Below, one piece after another: positions 6,426-12,422 of a DNA stretch of 12,422 nucleotides. The stretch is from Candidatus Mediterraneibacter colneyensis. GTDB lineage: Bacteria; Bacillota; Clostridia; Lachnospirales; Lachnospiraceae. Location: positions 1 to 12,422 of the forward strand of contig DXEY01000029.1 in the NCBI GenBank assembly GCA_019114745.1, read 5' to 3'. Below the pieces are notes generated by a model that was given only the letters and a program-made list of their open reading frames with translations, did no database searches and had not been told where the DNA came from. How positions within the stretch are numbered: position 1 is the stretch's first letter; every line of letters begins with the position of its first letter. The position numbers and the translations under genes were made by a program.

Positions 6426-7149
6426 CTTTGTATCCTCTTGGCGTCACCATTCTGCCATTTAACTCCATTGTATTGGAATTTCCGATAAATACGGTAGTAA
6501 ACATATCCACCTGCGTATCCCTCAGCCGTCCGAGAGGCAGGATCTCATATGACTCTCCCTCTCTTCCGATATTTCTGACAGTCCCGCAGACCGTCTCCGC
6601 TCCCCGGGATTCCAGTATGATATCGCAGGCTTTCGCCAGATAATCCGCGCGCTTTCTGCTGGACGGATTATACAGGCAGATCACAAAATCCGACTCCGCC
6701 GCTGCCCGCAGCCGGCTCTCGATCTTTTCCCAGGGGGTGAGCAGATCACTCAGGCTTATGACCGCGAAATCGTGCATCAGAGGCGCCCCGAGAACTGCCG
6801 CTCCGCCGGAAGCCGCCGTGATCCCTGGTACGATCTCGATCCCCACATCAGGGTAGTCTTTTCCGATCTCGCAGATCAGTCCTGCCATCCCGTAGATTCC
6901 GGCGTCCCCGCTGCACACCATCGCCACGTCCTGCCCTTTTTCTGCCTCTTCAAATGCCAGACGGCAGCGGTCGGCTTCCTTTCGCATCGGAGTGCTCAGA
7001 AATATTTTATCCGGGTACTGTCCGCGGATGAGGTCGATATATACGGTATATCCGATGATGACCGGGCACTGCTCCAGCACCTTCTGCGCCTGTACCGTCA
7101 TCTGATCTGCCGCCCCCGGGCCCAGACCTGTCACATAAATCTTACTCAT
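6418..7149 (-). CDS. cbiH: Cobalt-factor III / precorrin-3B C17-methyltransferase (ring contraction)
   Basis: CbiH methylates C17 of cobalt-factor III and performs the ring contraction that forms the corrin delta-lactone. The 243-residue length fits the family. Motifs include V-T-G-L-G-P-G (6-12), MVCSGDAGIYGMAG (77-90), IVPGITAASGGAAVLGAPL (106-124), DFAVISLSDLLTPW (127-140), CLYNPSSRKR (158-167) and a C-terminal FIGNS...RMVTPRGY. The start at 7149 is chosen because the first strand (S-K-I-Y-V-T-G-L-G-P-G) must be N-terminal and GGGGGAG lies 6 bp upstream. A longer in-frame start at 7275 lies inside cbiF and adds unrelated sequence. The gene overlaps cbiF by 8 bp and cbiET by 8 bp. No CbiG domain, which often accompanies CbiH or CbiF, is attached. 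Confidence 0.94.
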   Translation of the reverse strand: MSKIYVTGLGPGAADQMTVQAQKVLEQCPVIIGYTVYIDLIRGQYPDKIFLSTPMRKEADRCRLAFEEAEKGQDVAMVCSGDAGIYGMAGLICEIGKDYPDVGIEIVPGITAASGGAAVLGAPLMHDFAVISLSDLLTPWEKIESRLRAAAESDFVICLYNPSSRKRADYLAKACDIILESRGAETVCGTVRNIGREGESYEILPLGRLRDTQVDMFTTVFIGNSNTMELNGRMVTPRGYKDV

Positions 7150-7969
7150 TGTCCTCTCCCCCGTTCTTCTTATCCCGATCTTCCACAGCGTTTTTCTCTG
7201 CGCCGTCCCCTGCGTGGACAGAAGCTCTGCGAAATTCCGTTGTAAAAGACGGATCATAGAGTCTGGAGCGCTCATACTCTCCCCGGAGCACTCTGCCCAC
7301 CACGATCAGCGCTGTTTTCGTCACCCCGGCTTTTGCCGCTGTTTCCGCAAGGGTCTCCACGGTACAGTTCAGCACTTTCTCATCCGGCCATGTCGCCCTG
7401 TATACGATAGCCGCCGGAGTATGAGCCGGATAACCGCCGCTGATCAGTTCGGCGGAGAGTTCTCTGAGCATCCCCGTACTCAGGAAGACCACCATCGTAG
7501 CCTGATGTTCGGCAAAACTGCGGATCGACTCCTTCTCCGGGACGGGCGTCCGCCCTGCCATCCTTGTGATCACGACCGACTGTGAGACAGCCGGAAGGGT
7601 ATACTCAGCCTTCAGCGCCGCAGCCGCGCCGCAAAATGAACTGACTCCCGGGCACACCTCATACGCAATGCCCAGCTTTTCCAGCTCGTCCATCTGCTCC
7701 CGGATCGCACCGTACAGACAGGGGTCTCCCGTGTGGAGACGGACGACGCGTTTCCCCTCGCGCTCACCTTCTGTCATCACTTCCAGCACTTCTTCCAGCG
7801 TCATCTTTGCGCTGTTATAGACTGCACAGTCCGCCCTGCACAGCGACAGCAGTCCCGGATTGACAAGAGATCCGGCATACACGACAATATCAGCCTCCCG
7901 CAAAAGATTCTGCCCGCGGACTGTGATAAGGTCTTCCGCTCCCGGGCCTGCGCCTACAAATGTGATCAT
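7142..7969 (-). CDS. cbiF: Cobalt-precorrin-4 C11-methyltransferase
   Basis: CbiF methylates C11 of cobalt-precorrin-4 using SAM. The 275-residue protein has family motifs: FVGAGPGAEDLITVRG (4-19), V-Y-A-G-S-L-V (30-36), RLHTGDPCLYGAIREQMDEL (77-96), V-C-P-G-V-S-S-F-C-G-A-A-A (105-117), TRMAGRTPVPE (135-145), YRATWPDE (190-197) and LYDPSFTTEFR (237-247). CbiF proteins usually end close to that last motif. Here about 28 more residues follow, rich in Asp, Glu, Lys, Gly and Asn, and they run into the cbiH start. The ATG at 7969 overlaps the cbiL stop as ATGA, which suggests coupled translation. Confidence 0.95.
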   Translation of the reverse strand: MITFVGAGPGAEDLITVRGQNLLREADIVVYAGSLVNPGLLSLCRADCAVYNSAKMTLEEVLEVMTEGEREGKRVVRLHTGDPCLYGAIREQMDELEKLGIAYEVCPGVSSFCGAAAALKAEYTLPAVSQSVVITRMAGRTPVPEKESIRSFAEHQATMVVFLSTGMLRELSAELISGGYPAHTPAAIVYRATWPDEKVLNCTVETLAETAAKAGVTKTALIVVGRVLRGEYERSRLYDPSFTTEFRRASVHAGDGAEKNAVEDRDKKNGGEDNE

Positions 7970-8763
7970 GCCTCTTTTCCTCCTGTCTTCTTTTCTTTTA
8001 CAACAAGCAGGGAATAATATCCCGCCTGCTCCGGTATTTCCTGTACTCCAAAGTATGTCCTTTCATTCTCCATCCCGCAGTTTTCCACCATCACGGCGTC
8101 CATTCCGTTTCCGGCAATGAGACGTTTCACCTCGCCCATCTTCCTGCCCGCTTTCATGAGTATTTTCGTGCCCGGCAGATGCAGGCTCTCCTCGATATCA
8201 TAGGAGGCCGGCAGGATATGGATCTCCTGGCGGTTTTCCGCCAGAGGGATATCCAGTCTCGCCGCCGCCGCGCAGAATGACGGGATACCCGGTACGATCC
8301 GGGTCTCATACCCGTCGCGTTTCAAACGTTTATGCACATACATACAGGTAGAATAAACGGTGGGGTCTCCCAGGGTGAGAAAAACAATATCCTCTCCTTT
8401 ATCCAGCAGTTTTGCTGCTGCCGCCGCATCCAGTTCATGGATATCCTTCAGCCGTTCTTTATCCTTTATCATAGGCATGGGAAGAAAGATCCTGTCCTTT
8501 TCCGCCGCCTCAGGACATGCTCCGGCTGCAATCTGGTACGCCACGCATTTCACCAGATATTCCCCGCACTTCTCCCCGGACACCTGGCTGTGTTCCGGAG
8601 CCTTTGTCCCATGTTTTACATGTTCATACACCGGCGCTTCCAGCGTACTGTCCGACACAGGTATGGCGATCACGCTGCACTCCCTGACTGCGCGGACCGC
8701 CTTTAATGTCATCAGCTCCGGATCTCCCGGGCCTACTCCCACTCCTGTAAATATTCCACTCAT
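7966..8763 (-). CDS. cbiL: Cobalt-precorrin-2 C20-methyltransferase
   Basis: CbiL adds the C20 methyl group to cobalt-factor II/precorrin-2, the first methylation after cobalt insertion. Motifs seen are GVGVGPGDPELMTLKA (7-22), FLPMPMIKDKE (93-103), FLTLGDPTVYST (128-139), IVPGIPSFCAAAARL (156-170) and a late VENCGM...AGYYSLLVVKE. At 265 residues it is longer than the Salmonella enzyme (about 237). The extra length lies around residues 44-80, a segment with H48, H51, H58, C66, C73 and C83. The ATG at 8763 has AAGAG 7 bp and GGAGG 12 bp upstream. It follows cbiD after a 59-bp gap, one of the larger gaps in the run. Confidence 0.94.
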   Translation of the reverse strand: MSGIFTGVGVGPGDPELMTLKAVRAVRECSVIAIPVSDSTLEAPVYEHVKHGTKAPEHSQVSGEKCGEYLVKCVAYQIAAGACPEAAEKDRIFLPMPMIKDKERLKDIHELDAAAAAKLLDKGEDIVFLTLGDPTVYSTCMYVHKRLKRDGYETRIVPGIPSFCAAAARLDIPLAENRQEIHILPASYDIEESLHLPGTKILMKAGRKMGEVKRLIAGNGMDAVMVENCGMENERTYFGVQEIPEQAGYYSLLVVKEKKTGGKEA

Positions 8764-8822
8764 ATGATGTCTCTTCCTCCACTGTTTTCTCTTTTATCCG
8801 GATCGTGCCACAGCGCGCAGCG

Positions 8823-9971
8823 TCATCCCGTCCTCCTGATTCTCTCAAACAGTTTCTGCGCATTTGGGGTCTGGCAGAGGATGCCCTCCTCACCGGAAAA
8901 CATGACCGCCCCGATCTCCATGCCGTCCCCTGCCCTCTGCGTCAGATAAAAGCCGATCCGCTCCATCACGGTGTCCATCACCTCATCGAGAAGTTTTTCG
9001 TCTTTTAATATCTGCACTGCCTCTGTCGTGTTCAGGCATGACATGATCCTTTTTACTGTCTCTGTGCCTGCCCCCGCCATCGCCGCATGGGATGCCAGCA
9101 CTTCCATCCGGCAGTCCGCCTGCCTGGAATGGGTATTCATGACTCCCGCCGCAAGTTTCACAAATTTTCCCACATGTCCGATCAGCAGGATCCCCTTCAT
9201 TCCGAGAAGCTTTGCATCATCGATTGCCTCTCCCACGTAATTGCTGCATTTCACGGCAAGGTCAGGATCTACTCCCAGATCTTCTGTCAGGAAATCCATA
9301 CCGTAATTTCCGGGCACTACATAGCACCAGGGATGTCCCGTCTCCCTGCGGATCTTCATTTCCAGATAAATCGTATCTGTCAGCGCTTTCTCGCTCATCG
9401 GCTCTACGATCCCGGAAGTGCCGAGTATCGACAGCCCTCCCATGATCCCGAGCCTCGGGTTAAATGTCTTCTTCGCCGTCTCTTCCCCCTCGGGGATGGA
9501 GATGGTGACGGTTATCTCCCCGCTGTATCCGTGTTCCCGGCACACGGCTTCCACTTCTTCGGTGATCATCCTTCGGGGCACTTTGTTGATCGCCGCCTCT
9601 CCGATCTGCTGTTCCAGCCCCGGCTTTGTCACGCGGCCCACTCCGGCTCCTCCGTCCAGGAGGATGCGCGGCTCCTGAAGGTCTGCTCCCTCTTTCTTCT
9701 CCACTTCCGCAAAGATCAGAAGCCCGTCTGTCACATCCGGGTCGTCCCCGCTGTATTTTCGCACTGCGCAGCGCACGCGATCCGGTATTCTCGTGATGGA
9801 CTCCACATCCAGCCAGAGGCTGATCCCTTTTGGTGTCATCAGTCTGACCTGACGGATTTCCTCCCCTGTAAAGAGCATCTGCGCCGCCGCTTTTGCGGCT
9901 GCAGCGGCACAGCTCCCGGTTGTCCAGCCATACCGCAGACCGGAGCGCGTCCTGCCGATATCCTTCCCCAT
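8823..9971 (-). CDS. cbiD: Cobalt-precorrin-5B C1-methyltransferase
   Basis: CbiD methylates C1 of cobalt-precorrin-5B in the anaerobic pathway. It belongs to a family unrelated to the other corrin methylases. The 382-residue protein has the characteristic N-terminal GWTTGSCAAAAAKAA (15-29), a central NPRLGIMGG...LGTSGIVEPMSE stretch (about 170-195), G-N-Y-G-M-D-F and GHVGKFVKLAAGVMNTHSR. It starts at 9971 with GGAGG (9982-9986, minus strand) 10 bp upstream and lies 20 bp after the peroxiredoxin gene. CbiD marks the oxygen-independent route, which is consistent with the cobalt-early CbiK chelatase upstream. Confidence 0.96.
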   Translation of the reverse strand: MGKDIGRTRSGLRYGWTTGSCAAAAAKAAAQMLFTGEEIRQVRLMTPKGISLWLDVESITRIPDRVRCAVRKYSGDDPDVTDGLLIFAEVEKKEGADLQEPRILLDGGAGVGRVTKPGLEQQIGEAAINKVPRRMITEEVEAVCREHGYSGEITVTISIPEGEETAKKTFNPRLGIMGGLSILGTSGIVEPMSEKALTDTIYLEMKIRRETGHPWCYVVPGNYGMDFLTEDLGVDPDLAVKCSNYVGEAIDDAKLLGMKGILLIGHVGKFVKLAAGVMNTHSRQADCRMEVLASHAAMAGAGTETVKRIMSCLNTTEAVQILKDEKLLDEVMDTVMERIGFYLTQRAGDGMEIGAVMFSGEEGILCQTPNAQKLFERIRRTG

Positions 9972-9991
9972 AGCGTTCGTTCCTCCGGATC

Positions 9992-10444
9992 CTACAGTTC
10001 ACCCAGCATCTGCACCGGATTCTCCGCAGCTTTAACTTTTCCGAAGGCGCGGATGATCACGCCCTCTTCATCGATCAGATATGTTGTGCGGACTACGCCC
10101 ATTGTTTTTCTGCCGTACATATTTTTTTCCTTCCAGACGTCATATGCCTGGATGCATGTCAGTTCTGTATCTGAGAGCAGAGTAAACGGAAGTCCGTATT
10201 TCTCCTCGAATTTTTTGTGGGAGGCGACGCTGTCTTTGCTCACCCCGAGCACCACCGCCCCCTTCTCTGCAAACTGCGGGTACAGTTCCCCGAATCCGCA
10301 CGCCTGCTTCGTGCAGCCGGGAGTATTGTCCCTGGGATAAAAATACAGGATTACCTTTTTCCCCCTGTACTCCTCAAGCGTATGCATTGTCCCGTTCTGA
10401 TCCGGCAGTTCAAATGCCGGCGCCTTTGTTCCAACCTCTAACAT
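9992..10444 (-). CDS. bcp: Thioredoxin-dependent peroxiredoxin, Bcp/PrxQ type
   Basis: This predicted cytoplasmic thiol peroxidase reduces hydrogen peroxide and organic hydroperoxides with electrons from thioredoxin. The 150-residue protein has the AhpC/TSA fold motifs K-A-P-A-F-E-L-P (7-14), Y-F-Y-P-R-D-N-T-P-G-C-T (34-45), with peroxidatic C44, and C49 five residues later. This C-x4-C spacing is that of the PrxQ group, in which the second Cys resolves the sulfenate. It is the only gene in the run without an obvious role in cobalamin synthesis. Its start at 10444 has AAAGGAG 6 bp upstream and lies inside the end of cbiK, overlapping by 35 bp. It may protect oxygen-sensitive cobalt-corrin intermediates or Fe-S enzymes, or it may simply use the operon's promoter. 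That role is inference. Confidence 0.93.
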   Translation of the reverse strand: MLEVGTKAPAFELPDQNGTMHTLEEYRGKKVILYFYPRDNTPGCTKQACGFGELYPQFAEKGAVVLGVSKDSVASHKKFEEKYGLPFTLLSDTELTCIQAYDVWKEKNMYGRKTMGVVRTTYLIDEEGVIIRAFGKVKAAENPVQMLGEL

Positions 10445-11225
10445 TGTCTGCTCCTTTCTCCATCGCTTCTTCTATATGCTCCAGAAAGATCCTTCGGATC
10501 CCCTCCAGTTCACCGAGTCCGCGCATGATCACGCGCACTTTGTACCCTGCATCTTCCAGCTCGCTCTTCCACGAGTCGTCTTCGCCTGCCATATCATTTC
10601 TGGCGTGATCGCCCGCCACCAGCATGAAAGGCATGAGAGCGACGTTCTTCTTTTCCGCGATCTCCAGTTTCGCCATTACATTTTTCAGCTCGGGGAAGCT
10701 CTCCACCGTCCCGACAAGCACCTGGTTATACCCCAGGGCGTGGAACGTATACTCTAACGTAGGATAAGCCGAATTTGCATGGTGGTCAGTTCCGTGACCC
10801 ATGAATACAAGCATCTCGTCGTCCTGAAGCTCTACCTCAGACATTACCGCATGGATGGATTTCTTATAATCCTCCACGCTGCTGAGAAGAGGTTTTCCCA
10901 CCCGGATCCGCTGAAACAGGGACAGATTTTCCATCAGGTCCTCCATCATCCTGTCATTCTCGATCCCGTTGATAATATGGGTCGGCTGCACGACCACATC
11001 TTCGATTCCGTCGGATGCCATCCGCCGCAGCGCTTCCTCCACCGTATCGACCGCCATATTCTCCGTCCGCTTTAGCTTTCGTATGATCATACGGCTCGTA
11101 AACGCACGGTACACCCTGCATCCGTCAAACCTCTGAAAAGCTTCGCGTTCAATGACATTGATCGTTTTTTCCATAGTGTCCAGATGGCTTGTCCCAAAGC
11201 TCACCATGAGAATACCTTTTTTCAT
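10410..11225 (-). CDS. cbiK: Sirohydrochlorin cobaltochelatase, anaerobic type
   Basis: CbiK inserts cobalt into sirohydrochlorin, the committed step of the cobalt-early pathway. The 271-residue protein begins K-K-G-I-L-M-V-S-F-G-T-S (2-13), typical of the family, and has H144 in F-M-G-H-G-T-D and H207 in V-A-G-D-H-A. These match the two metal-binding histidines of Salmonella CbiK. There is no signal peptide, unlike the periplasmic CbiK form of sulfate reducers, so it should act in the cytosol. It follows the cobalt transporter ATPase gene cbiO by 19 bp, which links uptake to use. Its last dozen codons overlap the start of bcp and encode a tail (N-V-R-G-W-N-K-G-A-G-I) that is probably read-through into foreign sequence rather than conserved protein. 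Confidence 0.95.
   Translation of the reverse strand: MKKGILMVSFGTSHLDTMEKTINVIEREAFQRFDGCRVYRAFTSRMIIRKLKRTENMAVDTVEEALRRMASDGIEDVVVQPTHIINGIENDRMMEDLMENLSLFQRIRVGKPLLSSVEDYKKSIHAVMSEVELQDDEMLVFMGHGTDHHANSAYPTLEYTFHALGYNQVLVGTVESFPELKNVMAKLEIAEKKNVALMPFMLVAGDHARNDMAGEDDSWKSELEDAGYKVRVIMRGLGELEGIRRIFLEHIEEAMEKGADNVRGWNKGAGI
10451..10457 (-). promoter_or_regulatory. Ribosome binding site of bcp inside cbiK
   Basis: AAAGGAG on the minus strand lies 6 bp upstream of the bcp ATG and within the cbiK coding region, where it encodes part of the E-K-G-A stretch. It supports real translation of the overlapping bcp start. Confidence 0.7.
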
Positions 11226-11244
11226 CTTTCCATATTCCTTTCCT

Positions 11245-12084
11245 TTATAGCGATTCTATCAGCTCTTCCACATTTTTCGGGGGTTTTGTTCCTTCCGGTA
11301 TCATGCCCTTTTCTACAAGCCGGTCATACAGTTTCAGCACAGCGGGCGGCTCCAGGCTTGTCCGGGCAAGGGCTTCTTTATCCGAGCACACGTCAAAAGG
11401 CGTTCCCTGCCGCAGTACCCGTCCCCTGTGCATGAGCACGATCTCATCTGCCCAGGCATAGGCGTAATCGATGTCGTGGGTCGCCATCAGGACTGTGATC
11501 CCTTTCTCCGTAAGTCTGTCAACGATCTGGTGCACCCGCCTCGTATGCTCCGGGTCAAGCGCCGCGGCCGGCTCATCGAGTATCATCACCTCAGGATGCA
11601 TGACAAGGATGTCGGCAACTGCCACCTGTTTTTTCTGTCCGCCGCTTAAAGCGTGGGCAGGACGGTCCTGAAACGGGGTGATCCCCAGTTCTTCTATCAC
11701 ACTCTCAACTTCTCTTCTGGCTGTCTCTTCGTCCACGCCCAGATTCAGGATCCCGAAAGAGATCTCCTCATATACGCTGGCAGAAAATAGCTGGTCATCG
11801 GGCTCCTGAAATACGACTCCTACCTTTCCCCTCACTTCAAGGAGTCCTTTTCTCGTGTACTCAACCGGCTTTCCGTCAATCGAAATGCTGCCCGTATCCG
11901 GCCGGCGTATCCCGTTCAGGCACAGGAAAAAGGTAGACTTCCCGGATCCGTTTCCTCCCATGAAGGCAGTTTTGGATCCGCGGCGTATCAGGATATTCAT
12001 ACCGTCGAGAGCTTTCTCATGATTTCCCTCATAAGTGTAAGAGACATCCCTCGCCTCTATCACCCAGTTTTCTTCTTGTTTCAT
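11245..12084 (-). CDS. cbiO: Cobalt ECF transporter ATP-binding protein
   Basis: CbiO is the ATPase that powers cobalt uptake through the CbiMNQO transporter at the inner face of the membrane. The 279-residue protein has a complete ABC set: Walker A G-G-N-G-S-G-K-S-T (43-51), Q-loop Gln93 in VVFQEPDDQLF, signature L-S-G-G-Q (146-150), Walker B V-M-I-L-D-E-P (166-172) and the switch His203. The Q-loop sequence EPDDQLF is characteristic of ECF energy-coupling ATPases. The start at 12084 is chosen because GGAG lies 9 bp upstream and the protein then begins just before the first beta strand. An ATG at 12099 would add five residues. In-frame starts further upstream run into cbiQ. Nickel or other ECF systems share this ATPase type; the cobalamin neighbours point to cobalt. 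Confidence 0.93.
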   Translation of the reverse strand: MKQEENWVIEARDVSYTYEGNHEKALDGMNILIRRGSKTAFMGGNGSGKSTFFLCLNGIRRPDTGSISIDGKPVEYTRKGLLEVRGKVGVVFQEPDDQLFSASVYEEISFGILNLGVDEETARREVESVIEELGITPFQDRPAHALSGGQKKQVAVADILVMHPEVMILDEPAAALDPEHTRRVHQIVDRLTEKGITVLMATHDIDYAYAWADEIVLMHRGRVLRQGTPFDVCSDKEALARTSLEPPAVLKLYDRLVEKGMIPEGTKPPKNVEELIESL

Positions 12085-12109
12085 TTCATTATACTCCATC
12101 TTTCTGATC

Positions 12110-12422
12110 TCATCCACAGAAGAACCACAGTCCCGCAAGCACCGCTTCAAACAGTACGATCCCTGCGATCTCCTCTGCTTTCGGGGGGTGCTCCCGGGAG
12201 AGCACACGGATCTTTCCGTCATAACACCGGGATTCCATCGCGTCATAAAGGGCATTGGAGCGCTTCAGCGCCAGAATAAAGAGCGAAGTCCCAAGCGCGC
12301 CAAAAGAGCGAACCTTTGTCCTGAAATCCCTGTTGCCGAGCCGGGAGTTCTGGGATACTGTGATCGCAGATGCAGTCTCGGACAGCACAAAGATAAACCG
12401 GTAGATCAGAAGCATCAGTTCG
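12110..12422 (-). CDS. cbiQ: Cobalt ECF transporter transmembrane protein CbiQ (partial, C-terminal part)
   Basis: The reading frame is open to the right edge of the window and continues beyond it. About 103 C-terminal residues are visible, while CbiQ proteins are usually more than 220 long. The visible part has the CbiQ pattern E-L-M-L-L-I-Y-R-F-I-F-V-L, then R-S-F-G-A-L-G, the coupling motif A-M-E-S-R-C-Y-D-G (59-67 counted from the first visible Met) that contacts CbiO, and a final hydrophobic helix. The T component links the CbiMN substrate-binding part to the ATPase. The first Met in view (12415) is internal, because the preceding codons fit the family. It ends 25 bp before cbiO. Confidence 0.9.
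   Translation of the reverse strand, partial: ELMLLIYRFIFVLSETASAITVSQNSRLGNRDFRTKVRSFGALGTSLFILALKRSNALYDAMESRCYDGKIRVLSREHPPKAEEIAGIVLFEAVLAGLWFFCG

Larger units (their letters stand above)
1099..12422 (-). other. Anaerobic cobalamin biosynthesis and cobalt uptake gene run (putative operon)
   Basis: Thirteen minus-strand genes follow each other with overlaps of 4 to 35 bp or gaps of at most about 60 bp. There is no clear internal promoter or terminator. The order is cbiQ, cbiO, cbiK, bcp, cbiD, cbiL, cbiF, cbiH, cbiET, cbiA, cobT, cobS, cobC. Every gene except bcp belongs to cobalt uptake or cobalamin synthesis. The 5' end, and presumably the promoter and any cobalamin riboswitch, lie beyond the right edge. 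That all these genes form a single transcript is an inference from spacing. Confidence 0.8.

Noticed and set aside
7150..7275. N-terminal extension of cbiH
   Set aside because: The region codes for the end of cbiF in another frame, and CbiH proteins start at the glycine-rich motif reached from 7149.
8764..8822. The 59-bp gap between cbiD and cbiL as a site for a small gene, internal promoter or truncated cbiJ
   Set aside because: It contains a ribosome binding site and nothing else recognisable. It has no convincing -10/-35 pair and no similarity to a corrin gene.
9087..10340. Long plus-strand open reading frame (about 417 codons) opposite cbiD and bcp
   Set aside because: It lies fully antisense to two confidently identified genes, has no recognisable domain, and has the composition expected from reading the complementary strand of GC-rich coding DNA.
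12088..12093. TATAAT on the minus strand before cbiO, as an internal promoter
   Set aside because: It lies in the short cbiQ-cbiO junction with no acceptable -35 at 17 bp. It is more simply explained by the codons and spacing around the cbiO start.
1..12422. Cobalamin riboswitch, tRNA, rRNA, CRISPR array or insertion sequence
   Set aside because: No B12-box-like conserved core, cloverleaf, regular repeat-spacer array, transposase or terminal inverted repeat was seen on either strand. A riboswitch is expected upstream of the operon, beyond the right edge.

Overview
The window comes from a moderately GC-rich Firmicute, most likely an anaerobic gut clostridium of the Lachnospiraceae type. This is inferred from the protein sequences, the strong AGGAGG-type ribosome binding sites, the AT-rich intergenic DNA and the oxygen-independent (cobalt-early) cobalamin pathway. 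The species cannot be fixed from sequence alone.

About 11.3 kb (1099 to the right edge) is one tightly packed run of genes on the minus strand. In transcription order, right to left, these are cbiQ (5' end off the window), cbiO, cbiK, a bcp-type peroxiredoxin, cbiD, cbiL, cbiF, cbiH, a fused cbiE-cbiT, cbiA, cobT, cobS and cobC. They cover ECF-type cobalt uptake (CbiQO), cobalt insertion into sirohydrochlorin (CbiK), ring methylation and decarboxylation (CbiL, CbiH, CbiF, CbiD, CbiET), a,c-amidation (CbiA), and activation and attachment of the lower ligand (CobT, CobS, CobC). Most junctions overlap or lie within about 60 bp, so the genes are probably co-transcribed and often translationally coupled. 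Missing from the window are cbiM/N, cbiG, cbiJ, cbiC, cbiP, cbiB, cobU and any cobalamin riboswitch. These probably lie beyond the right edge or elsewhere in the genome.

The left end (1-311) is AT-rich and non-coding. It holds a candidate hairpin, a near-consensus -10 box, and a perfect 6-bp inverted repeat (TGTGAT-ttc-ATCACA) centred where a class II CRP/FNR-family activator would bind. It drives a small plus-strand pair: a 2[4Fe-4S] ferredoxin and a four-helix membrane protein with paired cysteine motifs (NapH-like), joined by an ATGA overlap. This pair converges on the cobalamin operon so closely that the two final stop codons share the palindrome TTAA.

The most unusual points are the peroxiredoxin embedded between cbiK and cbiD with a 35-bp overlap into cbiK, the predicted regulator-dependent redox pair, the interlocked convergent ends without a clear terminator, and a His/Cys-rich segment in CbiL. 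I found no wholly new system: the window is a cobalamin operon with an embedded oddity beside an uncharacterised redox pair.
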